This document shows positions 8,125 through 16,904 of a stretch of DNA of 64,000 nucleotides, in pieces. The stretch is from an uncultured cyanobacterium (GTDB taxonomy: Bacteria > Cyanobacteriota > Cyanobacteriia > Cyanobacteriales > Chroococcidiopsidaceae). Numbering within the stretch: position 1 is the first letter of the stretch; every line of letters starts with the position of its first letter. Location of the stretch: contig CAMIFA010000002.1 in the NCBI GenBank assembly GCA_946221495.1, positions 22,493 through 86,492 on the forward strand. Direction: 5' to 3'. The notes below the pieces were generated by a model, which ran no database searches, was not told where the DNA came from, and was given only the letters and a program-made list of their open reading frames with translations. Made by a program: the position numbers and the translations under genes.

Positions 8125-10158
8125 TTAATCCTCTGCTTCAGGTGTAGGCTCAACTACAGGTACTGGGGTATTTTCGGCTGTGAGGCTTAGTTGATAGTCG
8201 CTTGGCTGTGATCCTGTGGAGACAAGCACAAATTCATAAAAACCCTTTTCTGGTAGCGTTGTTGATAAAGTGCGATCGCGAGAATCTTCAAGTAAGGTTG
8301 TATTACCACTGGGAGAATAAACAGAAATCAAAACTTGGGGATTTGCTTGCAAGTCAAGCGTCATCAGTTGATCTTTGGCAAGTCCGGCAATGTATACTTT
8401 CCCCTCGCCTGGTTTTAAACTACCACTCACTTGTTTGCCAGTAGTGCCTGGATCAAACACAATTCTTTCAAAAGCAGTTCCCGTAAGGATGGCACCCAGT
8501 TTATCAGCTGCCAAGGCGTACCAAACTTGGGCAATAGGTTGATCGCGGAAATTTTTACCTCGCTGTTGCGGAAATAACTCAAAAAAAGCAGCATCAGTTA
8601 AATCGTACAAAGCGCGGCTGCTTACATAGCGCTTATTAACTTGTGCTTTCCAGCGATCGCGATCTTGCGCTGTATAAGTACCCAACCGCCGCCGTGCTTC
8701 TGGGCTAATTAACTGTAGTTGATTCAGTAATTGAGTTGCTGTTTCATCCCAGGCTGTCCGCAAGTCAGCATCTTCTGGACTACTACTAAGACTGCGCCCG
8801 CGTTGATTGGGGTACTTGTCCCAAAAAACTTGATTTACTAAATCAGCGTAAAAATTGTAGTTAATATCTAGTTGTTGCAGGCGGAGGCGCAATTGTTGTT
8901 TCCGGTTTTGTTCTTGGGCTGAAAATACAGGCGGCTGAGGAGTTGGCTGTGTAGGAGACTCAGAAGGTAGTTGCGGCGTACTTTCGTCTTCAGGAGGCGT
9001 GGATCTTGACTGTAACCAACGTCCTCCCCACCAACCACCACCAATTGCACCAATTAATAGCAGGATAAGTAAGATTTTTCCAAGTGAGTTACTGCGGGAT
9101 GGATCAGGAGCAGAATTAGAGATCACAGTTGATGGTGGCGATGTTGGATTATTTGCAGGTGCTACAGCTAAAGTGGCGTCTGTAGTGGGTATTTGGGTTG
9201 AAGTGTAGCTAGGAGTATTGCTACTATTAAGGGCTTGCAGGACTTGACGGGCAGATTGATAGCGATCGCTAATGTTTTGAGCCAACATTTTGTCTAATAC
9301 AGCCGCCAATCTTGGGCTGAGGTTAACTTGCCGCCGCCAGTTCCAAGTCAGGGTATACTCATCAATTAGTTCTTGAGGCTCCTTACCAGTAAGTAACACT
9401 AAAACAGTTGCTGCTAGGGCATATAAATCGCTGTGGGGATACACCACTCCTAGCTGCATTTGTTCATGAGGAGCATATCCTACTTTCCCTAGTAACGTGG
9501 CTGGTGCATTAGTACCTGGTGTAAATTGGGCAACGGTTGCAGCTACTTGTTTAACACCACCAAAGTCAATTAAAACTGGCAAATAGTCAGCAGCGCGGAG
9601 AATTATATTATCTGGGGAGATGTCGCGGTGAATTACTCCCAGCGAGTGAATGTAATCTAAGACAGGGAGAATTTGCAGTAGCAGTTGGGTTACTTCCGCT
9701 TCGTTGAAATATATCCCCTGCTGGCGACGAGCATCTAATAAAGCATGGTAAGTTTTACCTTCCACATAGTCTTGCACCAGAAATAGGTATCCTTTGCCGT
9801 CTAAATTCACCCGAAATAGTTCGCGGAAGCGGGGAATTTGCCCGTGTTGCAGCTTGTAGAGAACTCCCGCTTCGCGCTCAAATAGTTCTTCTGCTTTTTG
9901 GAATACATAAGCGCTTTGATCTTGCGGGGCGAATTCTTTTAAAACACAATATTCTTTAAATCTATTGATATCTTCAGCTAAATATGTGCGCCCAAAGCCG
10001 CCTTGTCCTAATTGGCGGATAATGCGATAGCGATCGCCTAATAAAAGCCCTGACTGAATGCCATTTTGTCCTGCAACAGCTATTTTCTCGCCACAGTACA
10101 AACAAAAGCGGCTACCAGGAGGATTGGGGTGTCCGTTGGGGCAATTTTGAGGGTTCAT
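8125..10158 (-). CDS. Membrane-anchored Ser/Thr protein kinase with zinc-ribbon prefix and PPC-like C-terminus
   Basis: The 677-residue protein starts with a zinc-ribbon-like prefix (CPNGH at 6-10, CLYCG at 19-23). A Hanks-type kinase domain follows: GQGGFGRTY loop at 51-59, VLKEF with Lys74, HRD at 177-179, DFG at 198-200. The catalytic loop reads HRDISPDN, with Ser where Lys is usual, as in this cyanobacterial subfamily. A Pro/Ser linker leads to one membrane segment near 360-383. An external region has the FYADLVNQVFWDKYP motif, then a beta-rich pre-peptidase-C-like end (GSLKPGEGKVYIAGL). A paralogue lies immediately upstream. Confidence 0.9.
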   Translation of the reverse strand: MNPQNCPNGHPNPPGSRFCLYCGEKIAVAGQNGIQSGLLLGDRYRIIRQLGQGGFGRTYLAEDINRFKEYCVLKEFAPQDQSAYVFQKAEELFEREAGVLYKLQHGQIPRFRELFRVNLDGKGYLFLVQDYVEGKTYHALLDARRQQGIYFNEAEVTQLLLQILPVLDYIHSLGVIHRDISPDNIILRAADYLPVLIDFGGVKQVAATVAQFTPGTNAPATLLGKVGYAPHEQMQLGVVYPHSDLYALAATVLVLLTGKEPQELIDEYTLTWNWRRQVNLSPRLAAVLDKMLAQNISDRYQSARQVLQALNSSNTPSYTSTQIPTTDATLAVAPANNPTSPPSTVISNSAPDPSRSNSLGKILLILLLIGAIGGGWWGGRWLQSRSTPPEDESTPQLPSESPTQPTPQPPVFSAQEQNRKQQLRLRLQQLDINYNFYADLVNQVFWDKYPNQRGRSLSSSPEDADLRTAWDETATQLLNQLQLISPEARRRLGTYTAQDRDRWKAQVNKRYVSSRALYDLTDAAFFELFPQQRGKNFRDQPIAQVWYALAADKLGAILTGTAFERIVFDPGTTGKQVSGSLKPGEGKVYIAGLAKDQLMTLDLQANPQVLISVYSPSGNTTLLEDSRDRTLSTTLPEKGFYEFVLVSTGSQPSDYQLSLTAENTPVPVVEPTPEAED

Positions 10159-10162
10159 AGCG

Positions 10163-10204
10163 AGGGATTAGGGATTAGGGACTGGGGACTAGGGACTAAA
10201 GATT
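10163..10204. repeat. Heptamer array (STRR-like), six units
   Basis: Six consecutive 7-bp units can be read: AGGGATT, AGGGATT, AGGGACT, GGGGACT, AGGGACT, AAAGATT. This is the pattern of short tandemly repeated repetitive (STRR) heptamers of cyanobacteria. It fills the gap between the two kinase genes and abuts the 3' end of the upstream one, whose last codons read through the adjoining CCCCAGCT-rich repeat. Confidence 0.8.
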
Positions 10205-10205
10205 T

Positions 10206-11852
10206 TCATTCCTCCCCTGCTTCCCCAGCTCCCCCAGCTCTCTTATTTTGACTAACTTTATCTGCGGCGATCGCATACCAAATTTGACCAAATGTTTTTT
10301 GGTTAAGTTTCTCCCGTCGTTGCGGAAACAATTGATAAAACCTGCTATTTGTTTGTTGCTTCAATTGTTCTATCGTATAGTTACCTAGCTGCCCCAGGTT
10401 TGCTTGTTGCTGCCAGTTTTCGTAATCTTGTTGACTATAACTACCTAATTTACGCCGAGCTGCTGGACTAAGTTGAGCTTCCTCTAGCTTATTTAATAAA
10501 TTATCAGCAATGTTGTACCAATCCTTGCGTAAAGGAGCATCAACTGACGTAGATTTGAGGCTACGCCCTTGTAATTCTGGATATTTTGTATGAAATGCAT
10601 CATCAACTAAAGCGTTGAAGAATCCAGCTTTAATTCCCAAAGATTTTTGGCGACTCAGCAATGTTTCTGTTTGTGTCGCAGAAGTATCTCGTTGCACTTG
10701 CACACGAGGTAAAGGTATTGAATCACTAATTGAATTTATCAGCGCCCCAGCATTGATAACAATAAATCCAATTAAGCCTGCACCAACAATTTTAATTGCC
10801 CAAGGACGTAGCCCACTAAACATTGGGGTAGGTGGCGCAATGACTTGTGTACTTCCTTTGCCAAGGCTGTAACTAAGCTGAGATTGCGGGAGTTGCCCGA
10901 CAACGTTAACTGTACGTATTTGAGAGATATTAGGATTTGATGATGGAGTAGTTGGAGGTGATTGTAGAGCTTGTAGAACTTCTTGGGCAGATTGATAGCG
11001 ATCGCACTGTTTATCAGCTAACATTTTCTGCAACACTGCTTCTAAATGAGAACTAACTTTTATTTCTGTTTGCCATAGCCATGTTCCCTTGTAGCTGTCA
11101 TACAATTCTTGTGGCTCTTTGCCTGTTAATAACACTAGTGCTGTCACCGCTAGGGCGTACAAGTCACTGCTAGGAAATACTTGCCCCTGTCGCATTTGTT
11201 CTTGGGGTGCGTATCCTTTCTTGCCTAGCAGCGTCCTAACTTCACCTGTTTGAGTAAACTTAGCAACAGTTGCTGCTACTTGTTTGACTCCCCCAAAGTC
11301 GATTAACACTGGCAGTCCATCAGAGCGCAAAATTAGATTGTCTGGAGATATATCTCGATGAATTACTCCTTGGGAGTGGATATACGATAAAACAGGTAGT
11401 AGGTGAAATAGCAGGGCGGTAACTTCTACTTCGCTTAAGTGCTTTGCAGATAGCAATTGATTATAAGTTTGACCTTCTACATAATCTTGCGCTAAAAACA
11501 GACAACTAATTTCATGAGTTAACTGAGCTTGAAAAAACTCTAGAAATTTCGGCAGTTGCGGATGATTCAGTTTATGCAGCGCCCCAGCTTCGCGCTCAAA
11601 TAATTCTTTTGCTTTTTGTAGATCACTTCCTTGCACTTGGGGAGCAAATTCCTTCAGCACACAACGCTCGTTGAAGCGATGCAAGTTTTCTGCTAAATAT
11701 GTGCGTCCAAAACTACCAGCTGCTAATTGGCTGATAATCCGATAGCGCTTTTCTACAATATGCCCAGAGGGAAGCCACAGAGGTTCACCGCAATGGATAC
11801 AAAAGCGGCTACTTAGCTGATTTTCGTGTCTTTGAACGCAATAAAGCACCAT
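10206..11852 (-). CDS. Ser/Thr protein kinase, paralogue lacking the C-terminal PPC-like domain
   Basis: Same design as the kinase at 8125-10158: Cys-rich prefix (RFCIHCGEP), nucleotide loop AAGSFGRTY, VLKEF, HRDISPDN, DFGGVKQVAATV, membrane segment (WAIKIVGAGLIGFIVINAGALI) and the external motif FNALVDDAFHTKYPELQGRSL. The protein stops right after the second repeat of that region (QIWYAIAADK), where the paralogue continues for about 100 residues. Its last residues (RAGGAGEAGEE) come from a GGGGAGCTGGGGGAG-type repeat. The frame is open to 11882, but the ATG at 11852 aligns with the paralogue and is preferred. Confidence 0.88.
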   Translation of the reverse strand: MVLYCVQRHENQLSSRFCIHCGEPLWLPSGHIVEKRYRIISQLAAGSFGRTYLAENLHRFNERCVLKEFAPQVQGSDLQKAKELFEREAGALHKLNHPQLPKFLEFFQAQLTHEISCLFLAQDYVEGQTYNQLLSAKHLSEVEVTALLFHLLPVLSYIHSQGVIHRDISPDNLILRSDGLPVLIDFGGVKQVAATVAKFTQTGEVRTLLGKKGYAPQEQMRQGQVFPSSDLYALAVTALVLLTGKEPQELYDSYKGTWLWQTEIKVSSHLEAVLQKMLADKQCDRYQSAQEVLQALQSPPTTPSSNPNISQIRTVNVVGQLPQSQLSYSLGKGSTQVIAPPTPMFSGLRPWAIKIVGAGLIGFIVINAGALINSISDSIPLPRVQVQRDTSATQTETLLSRQKSLGIKAGFFNALVDDAFHTKYPELQGRSLKSTSVDAPLRKDWYNIADNLLNKLEEAQLSPAARRKLGSYSQQDYENWQQQANLGQLGNYTIEQLKQQTNSRFYQLFPQRREKLNQKTFGQIWYAIAADKVSQNKRAGGAGEAGEE

Positions 11853-12349
11853 ACTAAATGCTAAATTAACTGATTGCAGCAATTAAAAATGAAGGTGTTT
11901 CAGTTATGGTATATCGTAATTTTCCCTAAAAAAGAATTGCAGAGACACAATCGCTAGTGTCATGTCTGTTGTTAGTTCATGCAGTTGTCATTTATTAGCG
12001 AGAGAAAAAAAGCCTTGCCTAACCACCAGCGCGAAATCTATTTTTAATTCTGCTGTTAAGTATTAACTTTCCAGTGATTTAAGTAACATTACGGTTGAAT
12101 AAGTGGTGAATTTAGCGTTAACTTTTGGATGCTTTATGTATCCATTTACCTAAAACCTATTAAAAATTGAAGTAGTTTTTCTATGATCTAGAGTATTTAT
12201 TTGCTAAATTATCTATAGTAAACCCCAGTAAAGAAACATCTAAAGTTTTCTATTTACATATACTTTTTATTTATATTTATTGGTCTTTAAGTTCTTAATT
12301 GTGAGTGTTCAGATGTCTAAAACTTCTCAACATTTATTTTTAACTTTTT
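11853..12349. other. AT-rich intergenic region
   Basis: About 500 bases separate a minus-strand kinase gene from a plus-strand gene, so both promoters should lie here. The stretch is AT-rich with no ORF of conserved look, no tRNA and no clear stem-loop with a T-tract. I see no operator that I can name. Confidence 0.5.
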
Positions 12350-12820
12350 ATGCTGAAACATCACCGTAAAACCGTAAATCTTTCATTAATTTCTACCGAT
12401 TTTCCAGTTTGGTCTGTAGTAGAAACAGCTGCAACACTGTATCAAAAAGACACTGAGCAGTTTCATTTACTAATGACAGAACCGTTCTCAAATGAGGAAT
12501 TTACAGAAAATTCTGTGGTTGCTAGTCCTCAGCTTTTGTGGTTAAATATCTCTCCCTACAGAGTAACTATGACTAAGCAGGGGAATGGGCGGATAAACTA
12601 TCGTCATTTTTGGGAGCAGGGAGTTTACGGGCTTAGTAGGTATTGGGTGCGCTCTCAGCAGTCGCTAGAAGCTAGTGAGCAGATGTGTCTACGTAACTTT
12701 ACGTGCCAATTAAAAATAACTGGTCGTCCCTTACCAGAGCATTTACGAGTGGAATACGAATTGTGGTCAGCGAAAATTCAGTTAGGACGCTACATATTGA
12801 ACTTAGAAATTCACCACTAA
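12350..12820 (+). CDS. Hypothetical protein upstream of the cbi operon
   Basis: The 156-residue product has no signal peptide or membrane segment and no motif I recognise. It is Trp/Tyr-rich in the middle (QLLWLNISPYRVTMTKQG, HFWEQGVYGLSRYWV) and ends in alternating strand-like wording (IQLGRYILNLEIHH), suggesting a compact alpha/beta fold. Composition matches neighbouring genes. It runs in the same direction as the Co/Ni transporter operon but lies about 170 bp upstream, so co-transcription is uncertain. Function unknown. Confidence 0.6.
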   Translation: MLKHHRKTVNLSLISTDFPVWSVVETAATLYQKDTEQFHLLMTEPFSNEEFTENSVVASPQLLWLNISPYRVTMTKQGNGRINYRHFWEQGVYGLSRYWVRSQQSLEASEQMCLRNFTCQLKITGRPLPEHLRVEYELWSAKIQLGRYILNLEIHH

Positions 12821-12900
12821 GCGAAAGGGACGATTGACTAAAATTTTCTTTTTCTCTTTGTTCTTTAGGTAACGGTAAGGCTACCTAGAATTAACTTCAA

Positions 12901-12916
12901 TATACCCCCCCATAGG
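12901..12916 (+). promoter_or_regulatory. Possible CsoR/RcnR-type metal-repressor operator before cbiM
   Basis: A run of seven C flanked by TATA and ATAG (TATACCCCCCCATAGG) lies about 80 bp before cbiM. C/G tracts with short symmetric AT-rich arms are the known operator style of RcnR/InrS (CsoR-family) nickel-cobalt repressors, which control Ni/Co transport genes. The match is by style only; no CsoR-family regulator is encoded in the window. Confidence 0.35.
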
Positions 12917-12994
12917 ATTGCATTTTTTATACAACATAGGTTTGATTAGAAGGTTAACCCTATTGATTATGACTGCTTAGGATGCCTGGTGATT

Positions 12995-13732
12995 ATGGCT
13001 ACAGTTCCGCTATTTAATATTGATCTTTCAAGGTTATTGTATTGGCTTATACAGCCACAATTAGCCTTACATATTCCAGACGGCTTCTTAAGTTTACCCG
13101 TGAGCCTCGTCACCTGGATAGTTACTCTTGTTTTGATCGCACTTGCTCTAAATAAAGTGCAGGCTGACTACCAGGAAAGAGCAGTACCTTTAATGGGGGT
13201 TTGTGCAGCGTTTATTTTTGCTGCCCAAATGATTAATTTTCCGATTCCAGGGGGTACTTCTGGTCACTTGGTAGGTGGAACGCTAGCCGGAGTTTTGCTA
13301 GGTCCTTGGGCAGGTTCGCTAGTTGTATCTGTGGTGTTTATTGTGCAGGCTGTTTTATTTCAGGATGGCGGTCTGACGGTGCTAGGGGCAAACATCTTCA
13401 ACATGGGTTTGATTGGCACATTTGGTGGCTACTATCTTTACAAAGCAATTCGGTTTGCTTTAGGTCGCAATAGCAGGCGGGGAATGTTGGTTGGCACAGC
13501 AGTTGCTGCTTGGGTGAGTGTGGTTGTTGCCGCCATTGCGACGGCATTGCAAATCGCCTGGTCTGGAACGGTGCCTTTGCTCGTGGCATTGACCGCAATG
13601 GTTTCTTGGCACGTGCTGATTGGGGTTGGAGAAGCATTGATTACCGTAGTAGCAGTCAGTTTTGTTTGGCGATCGCGTCCAGATTTATTTTATGACCCAC
13701 CCCGTAAGGCTTTTGCATCTGCGCGCCCTTGA
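12995..13732 (+). CDS. cbiM: Co/Ni ECF transporter substrate-binding component CbiM
   Basis: CbiM is the membrane S-component that captures Co2+ or Ni2+. The signature HIPDGFL appears near the N-terminus (ALHIPDGFLSLP); its His residues coordinate metal. AAQMINFPIPGGTSGHLVGGTLAGVLLGPWAG and ...QDGGLTVLGANIFNMGLIGTFGGYY are the conserved membrane loops. About six to seven helices are visible. The reading frame is open from a GTG at 12989, but the ATG at 12995 is a stronger start. It heads a four-gene operon with PDGLE, CbiQ and CbiO. Confidence 0.95.
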   Translation: MATVPLFNIDLSRLLYWLIQPQLALHIPDGFLSLPVSLVTWIVTLVLIALALNKVQADYQERAVPLMGVCAAFIFAAQMINFPIPGGTSGHLVGGTLAGVLLGPWAGSLVVSVVFIVQAVLFQDGGLTVLGANIFNMGLIGTFGGYYLYKAIRFALGRNSRRGMLVGTAVAAWVSVVVAAIATALQIAWSGTVPLLVALTAMVSWHVLIGVGEALITVVAVSFVWRSRPDLFYDPPRKAFASARP

Positions 13733-13778
13733 TTGCCGCGCTAATTACCTAGTTGAATTTAGTTTTGATAGGAATTAA

Positions 13779-14165
13779 ATGTTTATGAGTAGTAACTCAC
13801 ACCAACGCAACCGTGCCTTTGTGATCGCAGGCTTGGGTGTTGCTTTGCTAATTGCGATTTTTCTTTCTCCTTTTGCAAGTTCAGACCCTGATGGCTTAGA
13901 TCGAGTCTCGCAGGATTTGAAGTTTGAGGACAAAGCAGCTGAAGATACACCAGCAAAAAAGTTACCCTTTTACAGTGTTTTTGAGGAGTATGCTCTCAGA
14001 GGTGTCCCAGAGGGAGTAGCGACTCCATTAGCAGGTTTAGTAGGGACATTGGCAACGTTTGGTATAGCTTGGGGAATTGGCAAGCTGGTTGTGCGTAATT
14101 CTGCTTCTGCGGATGGCGATCGCCATACATCTGCCTATTCAGATGATTCCGATTATCGAGACTAA
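13779..14165 (+). CDS. PDGLE-domain (CbiN-like) component of the Co/Ni transporter
   Basis: A 128-residue protein with two membrane helices (about residues 12-30 and 85-105). Between them is an external loop starting SSDPDGLDRV, the PDGLE motif of CbiN-like and NikMN-type accessory proteins. These partner the S-component in ECF Ni/Co importers. It sits between cbiM and cbiQ with short gaps (46 and 28 bp), as expected for the operon. The C-terminal tail is short, charged and probably cytoplasmic. Confidence 0.88.
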   Translation: MFMSSNSHQRNRAFVIAGLGVALLIAIFLSPFASSDPDGLDRVSQDLKFEDKAAEDTPAKKLPFYSVFEEYALRGVPEGVATPLAGLVGTLATFGIAWGIGKLVVRNSASADGDRHTSAYSDDSDYRD

Positions 14166-14193
14166 AAATTGCTAAGAATAGGAATTTAAATCA

Positions 14194-14976
14194 ATGCTGC
14201 TGCACGTCGGAGCTTTTAAGTTAGATGTTGATAGCAAGCAGACTACCGCTTGGCACTCTTTAGCTCCCGGAACGCGGCTACTGTGTACGTTACTAAGTGT
14301 ATTTGCGATCGCGCTAACGCCCAATGGACGCTGGTGGACTTGGGCAATTTATAGTTTAGGTGTACTAGGAGTTATAATTCTCAGCCGCGTCACCTGGAGC
14401 GTGCTACTAAAACGGGTGGCAGTTGAATTTGTTTTTATTGGCACAGTTTTACTAGGTACTTTGTTCCGTAGCGGCGGCGAAATCATTTGGGCTTGGGGAG
14501 TGCTACGAATTACCACAGAGGGACTGACAGTATTGGGTAGTGTAACACTCAAGGCGCTGCTCTCTCTGTTAATGGTAAATGTCTTAATTCTTACGACTTC
14601 GATTCCAGCACTACTACAAGCTTTAGTAGCCCTACGAACTCCACCGCTATTGGTCGCTATTATGGCATCAATGTATCGCTATATTAGTGTCTTGGTTGGA
14701 GAGTTTAATGCTATGCGGCGGGCGGCTGCATCTCGCAACTTGATAGGCAGCAACCACTGGCAACGCTTGGTAATTGGCAATATGATTGGAGCGCTGTTTA
14801 TTCGCACTTATGAGCGGGGAGATCGAGTTTATCAGGCTATGCTGTCGCGGGGATATCAAGGGATACCGCCAGTCGAGAAAATGCCGCCTGGTGGAAAGCG
14901 CGATATTCTGGCTCTGACTTTAACTGTAATTTTGGCACTACTAGGGCAGGTTATTTACTTGTGGAAATCTGAGTAG
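14194..14976 (+). CDS. cbiQ: ECF transporter transmembrane component CbiQ
   Basis: CbiQ is the T-component coupling the ATPase to CbiM. The product has about five membrane segments. In the cytoplasmic region are the two conserved Ala-Arg-Gly coupling signatures: MRRAAASRN and YQAMLSRGYQG, the latter following the FIRTYERGDRVYQAM helix. Length 260 aa is normal. It lies 28 bp behind the PDGLE gene and 37 bp before cbiO, so all four are likely one transcript. Confidence 0.93.
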   Translation: MLLHVGAFKLDVDSKQTTAWHSLAPGTRLLCTLLSVFAIALTPNGRWWTWAIYSLGVLGVIILSRVTWSVLLKRVAVEFVFIGTVLLGTLFRSGGEIIWAWGVLRITTEGLTVLGSVTLKALLSLLMVNVLILTTSIPALLQALVALRTPPLLVAIMASMYRYISVLVGEFNAMRRAAASRNLIGSNHWQRLVIGNMIGALFIRTYERGDRVYQAMLSRGYQGIPPVEKMPPGGKRDILALTLTVILALLGQVIYLWKSE

Positions 14977-15013
14977 AATACCCAGCCGCGATCATTTTAT
15001 TCACGTCGTCTTC

Positions 15014-15808
15014 ATGCACCATAATCCAATATCAATTGAGAATCTTAGCTATGCCTACCCAGATGGTACTGTGGCACTGAGTTCCGTTAATTTATATATC
15101 CGTGCTGCGGAGCGAGTTGCCTTAATCGGAGCTAATGGTTCGGGTAAGTCTACATTACAGTTACACCTAAATGGAATTATTCTGCCTCAAGAGGGACAGG
15201 TAACTATCGGCGAGTGGTTAGTAAGTTCTAAGCATCTGCAAAAAATTCGGAATTTTGTGGGGCTAGTGTTCCAAAATCCCGACAATCAACTGTTTATGCC
15301 CACAGTATGGGAGGATGTTGCTTTTGGTCCGATGAATTTGGGATTGCGAGGTGTAGAACTTAAAGAGCGAGTTTTGCAGGCAATGGCAGCAGTTAGTATC
15401 GATCCAGAAATTTACGGGCAACGCAATACTGATAATTTGTCTGGCGGCGAAAAGAAACGAATTGCGATCGCTGGGGTACTAGCTATGCAACCTCAAGTTT
15501 TGATATTCGATGAACCTTCTGCTCAGTTAGATCCGCGTTCTCGTCGCCAATTAATTGGGTTATTGCAAAGCTTACCTCTGACTCAATTAATTGCCACGCA
15601 TGATTTAGATTTAGCTTTAGAGCTTTGCTCTCGCACCATTGTCTTGAGCCGAGGACAGGTTGTGTATGATGGTGAGACAGAAAAGGTAATGAGCGATTCT
15701 GAGTTTTTGCTTCAACACGCTTTAGAGTCACCGTTAAGCTACAGCCGTCCTTATTGCCAGCTTGAAGACGCACCACTTCCTAGAGAATTGACAAAACAAT
15801 CTGTGTAA
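15014..15808 (+). CDS. cbiO: ECF transporter ATPase CbiO
   Basis: ABC ATPase powering the Co/Ni importer. Walker A GANGSGKST lies at residues 39-47, the Q-loop is FQNPDNQLF, the signature is LSGGEKKR, Walker B is VLIFDEPSAQLD, and the switch His is in ATHDLDL. Length 264 aa matches single-domain CbiO. It closes the operon begun at cbiM; a ferritin-like gene follows 66 bp later on the same strand. Confidence 0.95.
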   Translation: MHHNPISIENLSYAYPDGTVALSSVNLYIRAAERVALIGANGSGKSTLQLHLNGIILPQEGQVTIGEWLVSSKHLQKIRNFVGLVFQNPDNQLFMPTVWEDVAFGPMNLGLRGVELKERVLQAMAAVSIDPEIYGQRNTDNLSGGEKKRIAIAGVLAMQPQVLIFDEPSAQLDPRSRRQLIGLLQSLPLTQLIATHDLDLALELCSRTIVLSRGQVVYDGETEKVMSDSEFLLQHALESPLSYSRPYCQLEDAPLPRELTKQSV

Positions 15809-15874
15809 TTGCCCCAGAATTGCTTTAAATTGTTAGATTGCAAGGAAGCGATCGCAACTAATAATTAACAACTA

Positions 15875-16321
15875 ATGAGAGACCTTGACCAAAAAAAGGC
15901 TATTGACCTGCTAAATTCGATCATGGAGTTTGAACTCGCCGGAGTAGTGCGCTATACCCACTATTCGTTGATGGTAACTGGACCCAACCGCATTCCAATT
16001 GTAGATTTTTTCAAAATGCAGGCAACAGAGTCCCTCACTCATGCTCAACAAGTAGGCGAAATTCTCACAGGCTTAGAAGGACATCCAAGTCTGCGAATTG
16101 CTCCAATGGAGGAAAGTTATAAACATACGGTGCGAGACATCCTAGAAGAAAGTCTGACACATGAAAAAAAGGCACTAGATTTGTATAAAAACTTACTAGA
16201 CACTGTTGCTGATGCCAGTGTGTATTTAGAAGAATTTGCCCGTACTATGATTGGTACAGAAGAACTGCACAACATAGAAATTAAAAAGATGTTGCGCGAT
16301 TTTAGTGGTAACGGTGCATAG
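15875..16321 (+). CDS. Ferritin-like/bacterioferritin-family protein
   Basis: A 148-residue four-helix-bundle protein. Carboxylate and His ligands occur in EFELAGVVRYTHYS, the ATESLTHAQQVGEIL helix (ExxxHA), ILEESLTHEKKALDLY and GTEELHNIEIKKML (ExxH), giving a di-iron site in the Dps/bacterioferritin pattern. Such proteins oxidise and store iron. No haem-binding Met is obvious, so this may be a non-haem ferritin-like type. It follows the Co/Ni operon in the same direction and may share its transcript. Confidence 0.85.
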   Translation: MRDLDQKKAIDLLNSIMEFELAGVVRYTHYSLMVTGPNRIPIVDFFKMQATESLTHAQQVGEILTGLEGHPSLRIAPMEESYKHTVRDILEESLTHEKKALDLYKNLLDTVADASVYLEEFARTMIGTEELHNIEIKKMLRDFSGNGA

Positions 16322-16439
16322 AGAAGGGATTGGGGAGTAGAAAAAGAACTTAGAAACTGTTTGTAAGGATGAGATCAAGATGTGGTATTACAACTTTGTT
16401 TTCTAGTTCTCACAAAGTCTGTCATTTTGTTGCGCTGCT

Positions 16440-16904
16440 CTACGGCTGCTTGTTAGGATTCTCAACGATCAAGTCTTTGCTTGACGCTGCTAAATTCAGA
16501 TCATTATCTGCGGACACGAAAACTATAGGAGGTAAGCTGTTGGCGATGCAAAGCGCATTGACTGCACAACCTGCTGCTAGCTGAACTGCATCATAGCCTC
16601 GTAATCCGTACGTCTCAGCTAACTTCATCCCAGAAGTGATAATATTTTCTGTAATCTCAATGATTTGATACTCTGTCTGCAAATCATTTCTGAACTGATT
16701 ACACACTGTAGCTGCATCTGTAGCACTAATACTCCCACCATGTGTCCGCCGTGTAATTGCGGCGACGATCTCAACACTAGTAATCGCTGCAACAAATACT
16801 TCGTTGTTCAATGTAGGAGCAAATAGTCCCACAACCCATGCGGAACCAGTTTCACTGATGTAACGCTTGACCAGTGCACTACTATCTATAAAGTAGACTG
16901 CCAT
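16440..16904 (-). CDS. VapC-type PIN-domain ribonuclease toxin
   Basis: The PIN acidic residues are in place: Asp7 (FIDSSALVKRY), Glu45 (TSVEIVAAI), Asp105 (GYDAVQLA) and Asp133 (SADNDL), so the nuclease should be active. Length 154 aa is typical of VapC. Its ATG follows directly on the TAG stop of the upstream TPR gene (TAGATG). No separate antitoxin ORF precedes it. The antitoxin role may be carried by the C-terminal tail of the TPR protein. Confidence 0.9.
   Translation of the reverse strand: MAVYFIDSSALVKRYISETGSAWVVGLFAPTLNNEVFVAAITSVEIVAAITRRTHGGSISATDAATVCNQFRNDLQTEYQIIEITENIITSGMKLAETYGLRGYDAVQLAAGCAVNALCIANSLPPIVFVSADNDLNLAASSKDLIVENPNKQP

Noticed and set aside
10163..10204. Heptamer array as a CRISPR or transposon end
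   Set aside because: Units are 7 bp without spacers and without neighbouring cas or transposase genes; it fits cyanobacterial STRRs.
12821..12994. Cobalamin or other riboswitch before cbiM
   Set aside because: No B12-box or conserved multi-stem core could be recognised; only a 5-bp stem (AGGTA...TACCT) and the C-tract.
16369..16584. Plus-strand ORF after the ferritin-like gene
   Set aside because: It runs antisense over the VapC gene and lacks conserved character.
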